Assembly (NCBI GenBank): GCA_015067945.1
Contig: SVLM01000010.1
Span: 1 to 53,703, forward strand
DNA from: Oscillospiraceae bacterium
Lineage (GTDB): Bacteria > Bacillota > Clostridia > Oscillospirales > Oscillospiraceae
Length of the DNA: 53,703 bases
Direction of reading: 5' to 3'
Shown: in pieces, positions 25,216 through 32,523 of the stretch
Position numbering within the stretch: the first letter of the stretch is position 1
Layout of the letters: each line of letters begins with the position of its first letter
Position numbers and translations under genes: made by a program
The notes under the pieces: generated by a model
Seen by the model: only the letters and a program-made list of their open reading frames with translations
Databases searched by the model: none
Told to the model about the DNA's origin: nothing

Positions 25216-25965
25216 ATGGAGGCTTATCGTGATTTGGCGGTCAGCTATGACCGGTTGACAAATGATGTGGATTATGCTGCGGTTGTGGAATTTTATGAAA
25301 AGATTCTGGAGCAGGAGGGCTTAGAGCCCCGTACTGCCGTGGATCTTGCCTGCGGTACCGGCTCTGTAGCACTGCTGCTGGCACAAAGGGGCTTGCTGAT
25401 AACGGCGGTGGATATGTCGGAGGATATGCTGAGCGTTGCTTGGAGCAAAGCCCAGGAGCTTGACAATCCGCCCGTATTTGTATGCCAAAAGCTGCAGAAG
25501 CTGCGGCTCCCCAGGGGCGTGGATTTGGCTGTCTGTGCATTGGACAGCATGGACTATATTACTGAACCTGCGGACTGTGCGGAGGCTATCCGTCGTGTGT
25601 ACAAGGCACTGAATCCCGGAGGGATCTTTATTTTTGATGTCAACACGCCGGAAAAGCTGAAGGCCATGGACGGTCAGGTGTTCCTTGACGAGGATGAGGA
25701 TGTTTACTGCGTCTGGCGGGGTGAGTTTGATGAAGCTGCCAATATCTGCTCTTACGGTATGGATCTGTTCCAACGGCAGGGCGATGTGTGGCACAGAAGC
25801 TTTGAAGAACACCGGGAGTATGCATACAGTGCAGATATGCTGGTGGACTATTTGAAAAAGGCTGGCTTTACGAATATTCGGGTTTACGGTGACCGTCGAT
25901 TGGAAAAGCCGGATGATCGTGATCTGCGAATTTACATTAAGGCCAGAAAGGGTAGAGTAAAATGA
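25216..25965 (+). CDS. Class I SAM-dependent methyltransferase
   Basis: 249 residues. Motif I is AVDLACGTGSVALLLAQ (about 41-57), followed by TAVDMSEDMLSVAW, LDSMDYI (motif IV region) and LNPGGIFIFDVNTPEKL. The C-terminal half carries a beta insertion seen in small-molecule methyltransferases. Substrate unknown. AGGAGG lies 4 nt before the ATG at 25216, directly after the ftsZ terminator. It overlaps hslO by ATGA, so the two are coupled. Confidence 0.88.
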   Translation: MEAYRDLAVSYDRLTNDVDYAAVVEFYEKILEQEGLEPRTAVDLACGTGSVALLLAQRGLLITAVDMSEDMLSVAWSKAQELDNPPVFVCQKLQKLRLPRGVDLAVCALDSMDYITEPADCAEAIRRVYKALNPGGIFIFDVNTPEKLKAMDGQVFLDEDEDVYCVWRGEFDEAANICSYGMDLFQRQGDVWHRSFEEHREYAYSADMLVDYLKKAGFTNIRVYGDRRLEKPDDRDLRIYIKARKGRVK

Positions 25966-26840
25966 AGGATTATCTTGTCAGAGGCATGAGCATGGATGGC
26001 TTTGTGAAGGTTGTGGCCATTCGCTCTACGGAAATAGTACGAAGGGGTGCCCAGATCCACGGCACTACGCCCAACGCCACAGCGGCCTTTGGACGGGCTC
26101 TGACCGCGGCGTCTATGATGGGTAATATGCAGAAGGTTGAAAACGGTTCCATGACCCTGCAGATCAAGGGCGGCGGCCCCATCGGCAGCATTACCTGCGT
26201 GTCCGATCCAGAGGGTAATGTTCGCGGTTTTGTCACCGAACCGAAGGTGCCGTTGGTAGAGAAGTATCCGGGTAAGCTGGATGTGGGTGCAACCGTGGGT
26301 ATCGACGGAACGCTGACCGTGATCCGGGATCTGCAGATGAAGGAGCCATATGTGGGCACGATTGAACTAATCTCCGGTGAGATTGGTGATGATATTACAG
26401 CCTACTTTGCACAAAGTGAGCAAACACCCACGGCTTGTGCATTGGGCGTTCTGGTGGATCGCGATCAAAGCGTGCGGGTGGCCGGCGGTTATCTGCTGCA
26501 GCTGCTGCCCGGCGCGCCGGATGATGTGATCGATCGGCTGGAGGCCGGCATTCAGCGCGCCGGTGCGGTAACTGCCATGCTGGATCAGGGCATGACCCCG
26601 GAGGATATTCTGGGTCAGGTCTGCGGCGAACTTGGCGTGGTGTTCATGGAGACTACAGAGGTCTGCTACAAGTGCTACTGCTCCCGGGATCGGGTGACCA
26701 AGGCACTGATCAGTCTGGGTAAGAAAGAATTGGAAGAAATTGCCGTGGAAGGGAAGGACTTCCCGGTGGAATGCCAGTTCTGCGACGAACTGTATACCTT
26801 CACGCCGGAGGATATTCGTCAGATCCTGGAAAAGATTTAA
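25962..26840 (+). CDS. hslO: Redox-regulated chaperone Hsp33
   Basis: 292 residues, standard length. The N-terminal dimer domain opens DYLVRGMSMDGFVKVVAIRSTE. The C-terminal zinc switch is complete: CYC within EVCYKCYCSRDRV (about 233-241) and CQFC (about 268-271). Under oxidative stress the zinc is lost, disulfides form and the protein becomes an ATP-independent holdase in the cytoplasm. It starts within the stop codon of the methyltransferase gene. Confidence 0.96.
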   Translation: MKDYLVRGMSMDGFVKVVAIRSTEIVRRGAQIHGTTPNATAAFGRALTAASMMGNMQKVENGSMTLQIKGGGPIGSITCVSDPEGNVRGFVTEPKVPLVEKYPGKLDVGATVGIDGTLTVIRDLQMKEPYVGTIELISGEIGDDITAYFAQSEQTPTACALGVLVDRDQSVRVAGGYLLQLLPGAPDDVIDRLEAGIQRAGAVTAMLDQGMTPEDILGQVCGELGVVFMETTEVCYKCYCSRDRVTKALISLGKKELEEIAVEGKDFPVECQFCDELYTFTPEDIRQILEKI

Positions 26841-26914
26841 TTTGTCGATAAAATGGTGGGAATTAGCCTTGATTTTGCTGTGAAAAATTCAGTAAAAAAT
26901 TTAGGAAAAAGTGC

Positions 26915-26943
26915 TTGACAAATAGGTGAGTGATGTGTATAAT
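26915..26943 (+). promoter_or_regulatory. Promoter of the tRNA operon
   Basis: Perfect consensus TTGACA (26915-26920), 17-bp spacer, TATAAT (26938-26943), 40 bp before the first tRNA. Confidence 0.93.
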
Positions 26944-26983
26944 AATACCCGTCGCTGAGGTCAAGACCTCTGGCAACAAATTG

Positions 26984-27059
26984 GGGAGCATAGCTCAGCT
27001 GGGAGAGCATCTGCCTTACAAGCAGGAGGTCACAGGTTCGAGCCCTGTTGTTCCCACCA
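26984..27059 (+). tRNA. tRNA-Val (UAC)
   Basis: Cloverleaf: acceptor GGGAGCA pairs with TGTTCCC; anticodon loop CTTACAA gives anticodon TAC; T-loop TTCGAGC; discriminator A and encoded CCA. Confidence 0.97.
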
Positions 27060-27065
27060 TAATTT

Positions 27066-27142
27066 GGCCCTGTGGTGCAGTCGGTTAGCACGCCAGCCTG
27101 TCACGCTGGAGGTCGACGGTTCGAGTCCGTTCGGGGTCGCCA
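27066..27142 (+). tRNA. tRNA-Asp (GUC)
   Basis: Acceptor GGCCCTG pairs with CGGGGTC; anticodon stem CCAGC/GCTGG with loop CTGTCAC; T-loop TTCGAGT; discriminator G and encoded CCA. Confidence 0.97.
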
Positions 27143-27153
27143 TATAATGCATC

Positions 27154-27176
27154 TGTGGAGAGCATAGCTCTCCACA
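27154..27176 (+). repeat. Hairpin in the Asp-Phe tRNA spacer
   Basis: 9-bp stem (27154-27162 with 27168-27176), CATAG loop, no T tract. Possibly an RNA processing signal. Confidence 0.6.
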
Positions 27177-27180
27177 ATAT

Positions 27181-27256
<76 letters not shown>

Positions 27257-27276
27257 CGGTTCCCATTCGGGAACCG
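27257..27276 (+). repeat. Hairpin in the Phe-Gly tRNA spacer
   Basis: 8-bp perfect stem (27257-27264 with 27269-27276), ATTC loop, starting right after the CCA end of tRNA-Phe. Confidence 0.6.
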
Positions 27277-27280
27277 AGAT

Positions 27281-27356
27281 GCGGGTGTAGCTCATCCGGT
27301 AGAGCGCCACCTTGCCAAGGTGGAGGTAGCGAGTTCGAGCCTCGTCACCCGCTCCA
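27281..27356 (+). tRNA. tRNA-Gly (GCC)
   Basis: Acceptor GCGGGTG pairs with CACCCGC; anticodon stem CCACC/GGTGG with loop TTGCCAA; discriminator T and encoded CCA. Confidence 0.97.
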
Positions 27357-27368
27357 ATCAAATAGAAT

Positions 27369-27394
27369 AGGAACGCAACAGCGTTCCTGTTTTT
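27369..27394 (+). terminator. Terminator-like hairpin inside the tRNA operon
   Basis: 8-bp stem (27369-27376 with 27381-27388), AACA loop, GTTTTT. It lies between tRNA-Gly and tRNA-Cys, so tRNA-Cys may be transcribed at a lower level. Confidence 0.75.
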
Positions 27395-27400
27395 ATAAAT

Positions 27401-27475
27401 GGTACCGTAGCCAAGTGGTAAGGCCCCGGTCTGCAAAACCGTTATTCGCCAGTTCAAATCTGGCCGGTACCTCCA
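27401..27475 (+). tRNA. tRNA-Cys (GCA)
   Basis: Acceptor GGTACCG pairs with CGGTACC; anticodon loop CTGCAAA; discriminator T and encoded CCA. One mismatch at the base of the anticodon stem. Confidence 0.95.
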
Positions 27476-27509
27476 GAAAAAACGACCTGTTTCGACAGGT
27501 CGTTTTTTC
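27476..27509 (+). terminator. Terminator of the tRNA operon
   Basis: Perfect 15-bp stem (27476-27490 with 27495-27509), TTCG loop, six T in the 3' arm. Confidence 0.93.
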
Positions 27510-27516
27510 AGCTAAA

Positions 27517-27675
27517 TCCACCCTTGCGGGTAGGTGAAATCATCTTCGTTGATGAAATCTCCTGCGGAGATGAAATCCGCCTCGACGGCGGAAGGGTGGA
27601 ATTAATTTCATCTGCGTAACAGATTTCATCCGTGGATACACGGATTTCATCGTGAGCGAAGCGAACGATTTCATT
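27517..27675. repeat. Array of seven short hairpins separated by GATGAAATC / GATTTCATC
   Basis: This gene-free stretch is highly structured. The left half (27517-27600) is closed by TCCACCCTT/AAGGGTGGA and holds four small hairpins (loops near 27526, 27547, 27564, 27584) with TGAAATC linkers. The right half (27601-27675) has three hairpins (27610-27624, 27628-27645, 27649-27669) with ATTTCATC linkers, the reverse complement. The whole is therefore one large inverted arrangement around 27600. A minus-strand frame here (27508-27735) only mirrors the repeat. It may be a non-coding RNA or a miniature mobile element. It lies beside the tRNA operon. Confidence 0.7.
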
Positions 27676-27719
27676 AAAATCAAGGCATTTAGATGTTTGT
27701 CTTTTCGTGGGACAAGCAC

Positions 27720-27757
27720 AAAAAGAAAGGCACACCGAAAGGTGTGCTTTTCTTTTT
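27720..27757. terminator. Long hairpin, terminator-like
   Basis: 17-bp stem (27720-27736 with 27741-27757, one G-T pair), GAAA loop, A tract on one side and T tract on the other, so it could stop transcription from either direction. Confidence 0.75.
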
Positions 27758-27808
27758 GGAAACTAGGTGTGCCTTACGGCACGTGAAGACATGCTACGTA
27801 TAAATCTC

Positions 27809-27837
27809 TTGCACCTCCGCCGTTTTTATGCTATACT
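27809..27837 (+). promoter_or_regulatory. Promoter of the small membrane protein gene
   Basis: TTGCAC (27809-27814), 17-bp spacer, TATACT (27832-27837). The predicted RNA start near 27844 lies after the ATG at 27828, which excludes that start codon. Confidence 0.7.
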
Positions 27838-27857
27838 ACCCACAAGGCGGTGATCGT

Positions 27858-28175
27858 GTGAAAAAAGTCAGAGTCTTGATCAATATGGCTTTCATTCTAT
27901 TGATTATTTTAGGTCTTGTTTTTGCGACATATTATTTTAGTGTTTATGTTAGGAATACAAGACATTTTATTTATTTTGTATTTGCTTTGTTTGCGGTTGC
28001 CGAGTCGCTGTTTACTGGATTATCATTTGGTTTACACTTAAGAGAATTGCAAAATAAATATGTGAAAATCATATATATAATTTCGGCTATCCTTGCCATA
28101 CCAATTCTGTTATTTACATTGTTTTGGATTCTATATTGTTTTGGAATTCAGATCGTGCCACCGACACAGCAGTAG
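27858..28175 (+). CDS. Small AT-rich membrane protein of unknown function
   Basis: 105 residues starting at GTG (VKKVRVLINMAF). Three membrane helices can be read: about 6-28 (AFILLIILGLVFATYYFSV), 33-55 (HFIYFVFALFAVAESLFTGLSF) and 66-95 (IIYIISAILAIPILLFTLFWILYCF). No family recognised. GTG 27858 is chosen because AAGG lies 8 nt upstream and the promoter excludes ATG 27828. The gene is clearly richer in A and T than its neighbours, and it sits between a hairpin array and a long terminator, so recent acquisition is plausible. Confidence 0.6.
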   Translation: MKKVRVLINMAFILLIILGLVFATYYFSVYVRNTRHFIYFVFALFAVAESLFTGLSFGLHLRELQNKYVKIIYIISAILAIPILLFTLFWILYCFGIQIVPPTQQ

Positions 28176-28221
28176 TTTGTTGTGTTTTCCCGGCTTGCAA
28201 ACAGTTTTTGTACCAGAGAGT

Positions 28222-28261
28222 CAAGAATAAAAGCACTGCTTATGCAGTGCTTTTATTCTTG
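28222..28261 (+). terminator. Terminator of the small membrane protein gene
   Basis: Perfect 18-bp stem (28222-28239 with 28244-28261), TTAT loop; the 3' arm holds a T-rich run. Confidence 0.85.
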
Positions 28262-28321
28262 AAACGATGTATGCCATACTGAATCCAAACGGGTTTTGTT
28301 TCTACGGAAAGTATTCTCTTA

Positions 28322-28350
28322 TTGCATATACCGACGTTCTGTGCTAATAT
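28322..28350 (+). promoter_or_regulatory. Promoter of the PAP2-like gene
   Basis: TTGCAT (28322-28327), 17-bp spacer, TAATAT (28345-28350), 33 bp before the ATG. Confidence 0.7.
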
Positions 28351-28382
28351 TAACACAAAGGATTGCGTTTAGGAGGCCTACT

Positions 28383-28844
28383 ATGAATTGGCTGTATGAT
28401 TTGGTCACGAATCCGTTTCTGATCACGCCCGTAAGTTCCTGGCTGATCGCACAGGTGCTTAAGGTGATCATTCACGGGATTATATATAAGAAGCTGAGCT
28501 TTGAGCGGCTGTTTGGTGACGGCGGCATGCCCAGCGGCCACTCAGCAACTGTATCATCGCTGGCGGTAATGTGTGCATTGGCCTGCGGTACCGGCAGCGT
28601 GGAGTTTGCCATCGCCGCTATTTTGGCCATTATTGTGTGCCACGATGCAACCGGCGTGCGTAGAGAAACCGGTAAGCAGGCAGTGCTGCTCAATGAGCTG
28701 ATCAAGGCATTTGAAGTTTTGGGGGAGGACAAGCTTCCAGAAGTCAAACTGAAGGAGTTCGTGGGCCACACGCCTATTCAGGTCATTTTTGGTATTTTGA
28801 TTGGCGTAGCGAATGCCTTTATCATGTATGCTGTCCTGCTATAA
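28383..28844 (+). CDS. Divergent PAP2 family protein (YuiD type, DUF212)
   Basis: 153 residues, four or five membrane helices. The acid-phosphatase-like pattern is seen in GGMPSGHSATVSSLA (about 46-60) and CHDATGVRRETGKQAVLLNEL (about 92-112). These proteins resemble lipid phosphate phosphatases, but the exact role is unproven. AGGAGG lies 6 nt before the ATG; the frame is open to 28296 without a ribosome site. It starts a possible operon with the cyclophilin and M28 genes (gaps 36 and 24 bp). Confidence 0.9.
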   Translation: MNWLYDLVTNPFLITPVSSWLIAQVLKVIIHGIIYKKLSFERLFGDGGMPSGHSATVSSLAVMCALACGTGSVEFAIAAILAIIVCHDATGVRRETGKQAVLLNELIKAFEVLGEDKLPEVKLKEFVGHTPIQVIFGILIGVANAFIMYAVLL

Positions 28845-28880
28845 CGATGACAGTGTGAATTTTCAGGAGGTTTTGTGACT

Positions 28881-29459
28881 ATGAAAAGAATTTTGGCTTT
28901 GTGCTTGACTTTGCTGATGGCAATGTGCTTGTTTGGCTGCAATAAGCCCATCGACCCGGAAGCTGTATATTATGCGGATATCGTGATTGAGAATTACGGT
29001 ACGGTCACGGTCCAGCTGGATCAGTCTGCGGCACCCATCACTGTGGAAAACTTTGTTAAGCTGGCTCGTGACGGCTTTTATGACGGACTTACCTTCCATC
29101 GCATCATCGAGGGCTTTATGATGCAGGGCGGTGCACCCAAGAACAATAATTATACGGTTAAGCCAATCAAGGGCGAGTTTAGCATAAACGGTGTGGAAAA
29201 TCCGTTAAAGCATACCCGCGGTGCCATTTCCATGGCTCGTACAGACGCTCCGAACAGTGCCACCTCCCAATTCTTTATCGTTCACGAAACCAGCCCTCAT
29301 CTGGACGGAAAGTACGCTTGCTTCGGCTATGTGGTCAAGGGCATCGAAATCGTGGATGCGATCTGCGAGGGGGTTCAGAACTCCGGCAGCAACGGTGCTG
29401 TTGCAGCAGCGGATCAGCCGGTGATCAAGACCATTACCATCCGGGAAGAAAAAGCCTGA
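28881..29459 (+). CDS. Lipoprotein peptidyl-prolyl cis-trans isomerase, cyclophilin type
   Basis: 192 residues. A type II signal peptide with lipobox LFGC places Cys near residue 17, so the protein is anchored outside the membrane. The cyclophilin domain covers the rest: VENFVKLARDGFYDGLTFHRIIEGFMMQGG (catalytic Arg in FHRII), GAISMAR, NSATSQFFIVH and HLDGKYACFGYVVKG. It should speed proline isomerisation in secreted proteins. ATG 28881 is 10 nt after AGGAGG; GTG 28875 is only 4 nt away and less likely. Confidence 0.94.
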   Translation: MKRILALCLTLLMAMCLFGCNKPIDPEAVYYADIVIENYGTVTVQLDQSAAPITVENFVKLARDGFYDGLTFHRIIEGFMMQGGAPKNNNYTVKPIKGEFSINGVENPLKHTRGAISMARTDAPNSATSQFFIVHETSPHLDGKYACFGYVVKGIEIVDAICEGVQNSGSNGAVAAADQPVIKTITIREEKA

Positions 29460-29483
29460 GAATTTCCAAAAGGGAGAGATAGT

Positions 29484-30710
29484 ATGAAACCGAGAAAGAT
29501 CATGAAGATTTTTAAGGATACAGCTTATGTCCGTATGGGCGGCAGTGAGGCAGAGCTGCGTGCTGCCGAGTATCTGCGATCACAGTGTGCTGAGCTTGGT
29601 CTGAGTGCAACCATCGAGGCCTTTGAGGTGGATATGGCTACCATTCAGACGGCGATGCTGGAGATCGACGGCAAGCAGATTACCTGCAAGGGCTATCTGT
29701 GTGCAGGCAGCGGCGAGGTGGAAGCACCCTTCTACTATCTTCGCAACACCGATCCGTACAGCTTGTCGCTTTGCAAGGGCAAGATCGTGATGATCGACGG
29801 CTATCTGGGCTACTGGATCTACCAGGATCTGCTGGAAAACGGTGCTGTGGGTTTCATTACATACGACGGCAATGCAAACTATGCCGACCGGGATATCGAC
29901 CAGCGGGAGCTTCGGAGCTTCGTCAGCAAGGGCAACAAGATCCCCGGTGTGAACATCAATGCCAAGGATGCCATCGCACTGATCCGCAACGATGCCGCCG
30001 TGGCCAAAATTACGCTGAAGCAGGACGAATACAAGGGTAAGTCCCATAATGTGGTACTGGATCTGCCCGGTCAAATCGACGAGTACATCGTGCTGACTGC
30101 CCACTATGATTCCACATCTCTTTCTCAAGGTGCCTACGATAATATGTCCGGTAGTGTGGGTATTTTGGGCGTTGCAGAGCATTTTGCCAAAGCTCCCCAC
30201 CGCTACGGCCTGCGGTTCATCTGGTGCGGCAGCGAGGAGAGGGGACTGCTGGGTGCAAAGGCATACTGTGCAGAAAATGAGGAAGCACTGAAGAAGATTG
30301 TCCTTAACATCAATCTGGACATGATCGGTTGCATTATGGGCAAGTTCATTGCTTGCTGCACCTCCGAGGAGGCCTTGGTGCAGTATGTGAAGTATATGTC
30401 TGCCGAGCTGGGCTTTGGTGTGGCTCCGTATCAGGATGTGTACTCCAGCGATTCCACGCCTTTTGCAGACAAGGGCATTCCGGCAGTTTCCTTCGCCCGC
30501 ATTGCCCCGAATAATACTGCCACCATTCATAACAGCTATGATACTGTGGCGGTCATGAAGGGCCAGCAGATGGCCGCTGACATCGATTTCATCATCGCCT
30601 TCACGGAGCGTATGGCAAATGCGAAACGCTGCCCCGTGGCCCGGGAAATGCCCGACAACATGAAAGAGAAGCTGGACATTTATCTGTGCCGCAAGCGGGA
30701 AAAGAAATGA
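29484..30710 (+). CDS. M28 family metallopeptidase
   Basis: 408 residues. A lid-like PA insertion (about 85-185) interrupts the catalytic domain. Zinc ligands fit the family: His and Asp in LTAHYDS (about 207-213), Asp in GAYDNMSGS (about 219), the Glu pair in WCGSEERGLLGAKAY (about 251-254), Asp in NINLDMIG (about 278) and a late His in TIHNSYDT (about 350). Family members are aminopeptidases with two zinc ions. There is no signal peptide, so cytoplasmic. GGGAGAG precedes the ATG. Confidence 0.9.
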   Translation: MKPRKIMKIFKDTAYVRMGGSEAELRAAEYLRSQCAELGLSATIEAFEVDMATIQTAMLEIDGKQITCKGYLCAGSGEVEAPFYYLRNTDPYSLSLCKGKIVMIDGYLGYWIYQDLLENGAVGFITYDGNANYADRDIDQRELRSFVSKGNKIPGVNINAKDAIALIRNDAAVAKITLKQDEYKGKSHNVVLDLPGQIDEYIVLTAHYDSTSLSQGAYDNMSGSVGILGVAEHFAKAPHRYGLRFIWCGSEERGLLGAKAYCAENEEALKKIVLNINLDMIGCIMGKFIACCTSEEALVQYVKYMSAELGFGVAPYQDVYSSDSTPFADKGIPAVSFARIAPNNTATIHNSYDTVAVMKGQQMAADIDFIIAFTERMANAKRCPVAREMPDNMKEKLDIYLCRKREKK

Positions 30711-30755
30711 GTGCCTTGTGCAGACAACATGAATAAGCACTCTTGATGGCCCTTT

Positions 30756-30782
30756 TCGTAGGGGCGATTCACGAATCGCCCG
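30756..30782 (+). repeat. 27-bp palindromic repeat, left copy of an inverted pair
   Basis: Contains the palindrome GGGCGATTC-A-CGAATCGCCC-type core preceded by CGTAG. Its exact reverse complement is at 31680-31706, on the other side of the acetyltransferase gene. The type resembles REP-like repeats common in gut Clostridia (from memory). Confidence 0.85.
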
Positions 30783-30800
30783 CGAGTCTGTGAATACAAA

Positions 30801-30829
30801 GCACAGCACCCCTATTGGGTGCTGTGCTT
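30801..30829. terminator. Hairpin between the M28 and acetyltransferase genes
   Basis: Perfect 11-bp stem (30801-30811 with 30817-30827), weak T run. It lies between convergent genes. Confidence 0.65.
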
Positions 30830-30874
30830 GCACTTTGTTAACTTAAGTTTGAGAAAGTAGGTTGCATCTATTAG

Positions 30875-31648
30875 TCATTTATTCATTTCGTCTACAAATG
30901 TTGCAGGCTTCACGGTCATCTCCACCCACGCGGGCCGAAATCCGCTTTTAACTGCGTTTTTTGCGGATTTTATGTTTGACCAAGCACAGCAATAAAATGG
31001 CACCTTATCTCTATCCAATATTTCTATTGCCAATCTGCTTGTCAACGCAGATGCGATTCCTTTTCTGCGATATTCCGGTAGCACATCTACGCCTATTTGC
31101 CACATTGCTTCACAGTCGGCGGAGCACCCTGCCAACCCAATGAGTTTGCCGTTGTGATATGCTCCAATACCAAGAACATCAAGTTCCTTACGATCTTCAC
31201 ACAATGCATTGCTCCACTGTTCTGTGTATAAATCTTTAAAATCGTCCGACTCCAAAAGCTTTAATTCAAAGTCGCAGGGTAAAGCGTGTAGTGATTGTAC
31301 ATCTGGTAAGAAATACTCGGACATAAAGCATATACGATTCTCAAACTTTTGAAAGGCATCGTTCAGAACATGCATATTTGGCGTTTCTAAGCAATGTGCA
31401 ACGGGATATTTTGAGAGATAGCTTCTGACGATGTCCGCATATTCTTCCGCAACAGAGGCCACGATGTTACTTCCGTATGAGATAAGATTGCAAATGTGCG
31501 GTAGTTTTAAGTATTTTCGTGCGGATGCATTTGGTTTGGAGATGGTAACTATATTTTCCTCTCGTGTAAAGTCTTCAGCATTGCAGTTCGAATCGATTGC
31601 TGATTGCTGCATTGCAATTTGGAATATCATTTCATTTGTGAAGTTCAT
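30875..31648 (-). CDS. GNAT family N-acetyltransferase
   Basis: 257 residues. The C-terminal half is the GNAT fold: GIGAYHNGKLIGLAGCSAD (beta strands), then motif A QIGVDVLPEYRRKGIASALTSRLA (about 185-208, with the acetyl-CoA loop RRKGIA), then VPFYCCAWSNIKSAKNAVKSGFRPAWVEM. The N-terminal 130 residues form a second, degenerate domain. The substrate is unknown. AGGTG lies 7 nt before the ATG. Base composition is more A/T-rich than the flanking housekeeping genes. A 27-bp inverted repeat encloses it, which suggests it moved as a unit. Confidence 0.85.
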   Translation of the reverse strand: MNFTNEMIFQIAMQQSAIDSNCNAEDFTREENIVTISKPNASARKYLKLPHICNLISYGSNIVASVAEEYADIVRSYLSKYPVAHCLETPNMHVLNDAFQKFENRICFMSEYFLPDVQSLHALPCDFELKLLESDDFKDLYTEQWSNALCEDRKELDVLGIGAYHNGKLIGLAGCSADCEAMWQIGVDVLPEYRRKGIASALTSRLAIEILDRDKVPFYCCAWSNIKSAKNAVKSGFRPAWVEMTVKPATFVDEMNK

Positions 31649-31679
31649 TTAGTTTCACCTACAATTTTGATAGTGTTTT

Positions 31680-31706
31680 CGGGCGATTCGTGAATCGCCC
31701 CTACGA
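31680..31706 (-). repeat. 27-bp palindromic repeat, right copy of an inverted pair
   Basis: Exact reverse complement of 30756-30782. The two copies bound a 951-bp unit that carries one gene. Confidence 0.85.
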
Positions 31707-31721
31707 TTCATATCGATAGAG

Positions 31722-31801
31722 CGTGTAGGGGCAGCCATTGGCCGTCCGTCGTTTGTTATTGCAAGCATCCATGCGGACGAGCAATGCTCACCCCCTACAG
31801 C
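31722..31801. repeat. Second palindromic repeat unit with TGTAGGGG ends
   Basis: TGTAGGGG near 31724 and its complement CCCCCTACA near 31791-31799 face each other. AGCCATTG and CAATGCT also match as an imperfect stem inside. Size about 80 bp, miniature-element-like. Confidence 0.55.
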
Positions 31802-31814
31802 TGGTCAGTGCCTT

Positions 31815-32363
31815 TTATATCACCTGCAGGAAGTATTCAGTGATGGTTTCCGGGGATTCGGTCATACCGTTTGCGATCCACCATTTGAGCGTTTCCACAA
31901 AGCTGGAGGCAATGTGGTTTCTCCAATAGCTATCCGGAAGAATGTCTCTTTTGCGGGATTGAAGATAGGGAAGCTGGCTTTCGATCAGCATATCCAGATT
32001 GGAACGGAAATACTGTAAAAACAGCTCGTTGTTTTGAGAAGACAGTAAGGACAAAAGGTTGTTATCGTTCTTTTGAAAATGCTGATACAGATGCAGAAAC
32101 ACGGAGTCAGTACCCTCGCAGCTGAAGATATGCCGATGGTCATGCTCCCGGGAAGCGGTATCGAAGACATGGCAAAACAGCTCCCGGCAAAATTCCTTCA
32201 AGAGAAATTCCTTGGTTTCAAAATGGGCGTAGAAGGTGGCTCTGCCCACATCGGCCCGGGCGATGATCTCGCCCACGGTGATATGATTAAAATCTTTTTT
32301 TGAAAGAAGTTCGGTGAAGGCGTGGAAGATCGCCTCCCGGGTTTTTCGCTGTCGTCTGTCCAT
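31815..32363 (-). CDS. TetR/AcrR family transcriptional regulator
   Basis: 182 residues. The N-terminal helix-turn-helix is clear: REAIFHAFTELLSKKDFNHITVGEIIARADVGRATFYAHFETKEFLLKEF (about 8-57). The C-terminal helical ligand domain is diverse. ATG 32363 has GGAGG 4 nt upstream; the frame is open to 32492 but that start is within the operator region. It is divergent from the cation-efflux gene, so it probably represses that gene, with a metal or related signal as inducer. Confidence 0.9.
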   Translation of the reverse strand: MDRRQRKTREAIFHAFTELLSKKDFNHITVGEIIARADVGRATFYAHFETKEFLLKEFCRELFCHVFDTASREHDHRHIFSCEGTDSVFLHLYQHFQKNDNNLLSLLSSQNNELFLQYFRSNLDMLIESQLPYLQSRKRDILPDSYWRNHIASSFVETLKWWIANGMTESPETITEYFLQVI

Positions 32364-32400
32364 ATTTCCTCCGTACATTTCTGCAAAATTGTTCAGTAGC

Positions 32401-32417
32401 GAATCCCAATGGGATTC
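32401..32417. promoter_or_regulatory. Perfect small palindrome in the TetR/efflux intergenic region
   Basis: GAATCCC and GGGATTC around AAT. A half-site of the larger operator (GTTCAGTA, 32391-32398) abuts it. Possible second operator near the TetR start. Confidence 0.4.
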
Positions 32418-32453
32418 TGTATGTGGCATTTGTGTGAAGTTTGCGTATAATGA

Positions 32454-32474
32454 TACTGAACATGATGTTCGGTA
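32454..32474. promoter_or_regulatory. Operator-like palindrome between TetR and efflux genes
   Basis: 10-bp arms TACTGAACAT and ATGTTCGGTA around G, one mismatch. It directly follows a TATAAT at 32446-32451 and lies 49 bp before the efflux start, where repression by TetR would be expected. Confidence 0.65.
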
Positions 32475-32523
32475 GTGAATGAAATATATCATAAACTGCC
32501 GTGCAGGTCAATGGGAGGTAAGC

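Noticed and set aside
27517..27675. CRISPR array
   Set aside because: The linkers are only 7-9 bases, invert half-way, and the units between are hairpins, not spacers; no cas gene is present.
27508..27735. Minus-strand 75-codon frame with DEI repeats
   Set aside because: It only translates the hairpin array; no ribosome site and no known domain.
29580..30833. Minus-strand frame of 417 codons opposite the M28 peptidase gene
   Set aside because: Antisense shadow; the plus-strand protein has all zinc ligands.
32454..32474. The TetR-region palindrome as a LexA box
   Set aside because: GAAC and GTTC are separated by five bases, not four, and the position fits a TetR operator better.
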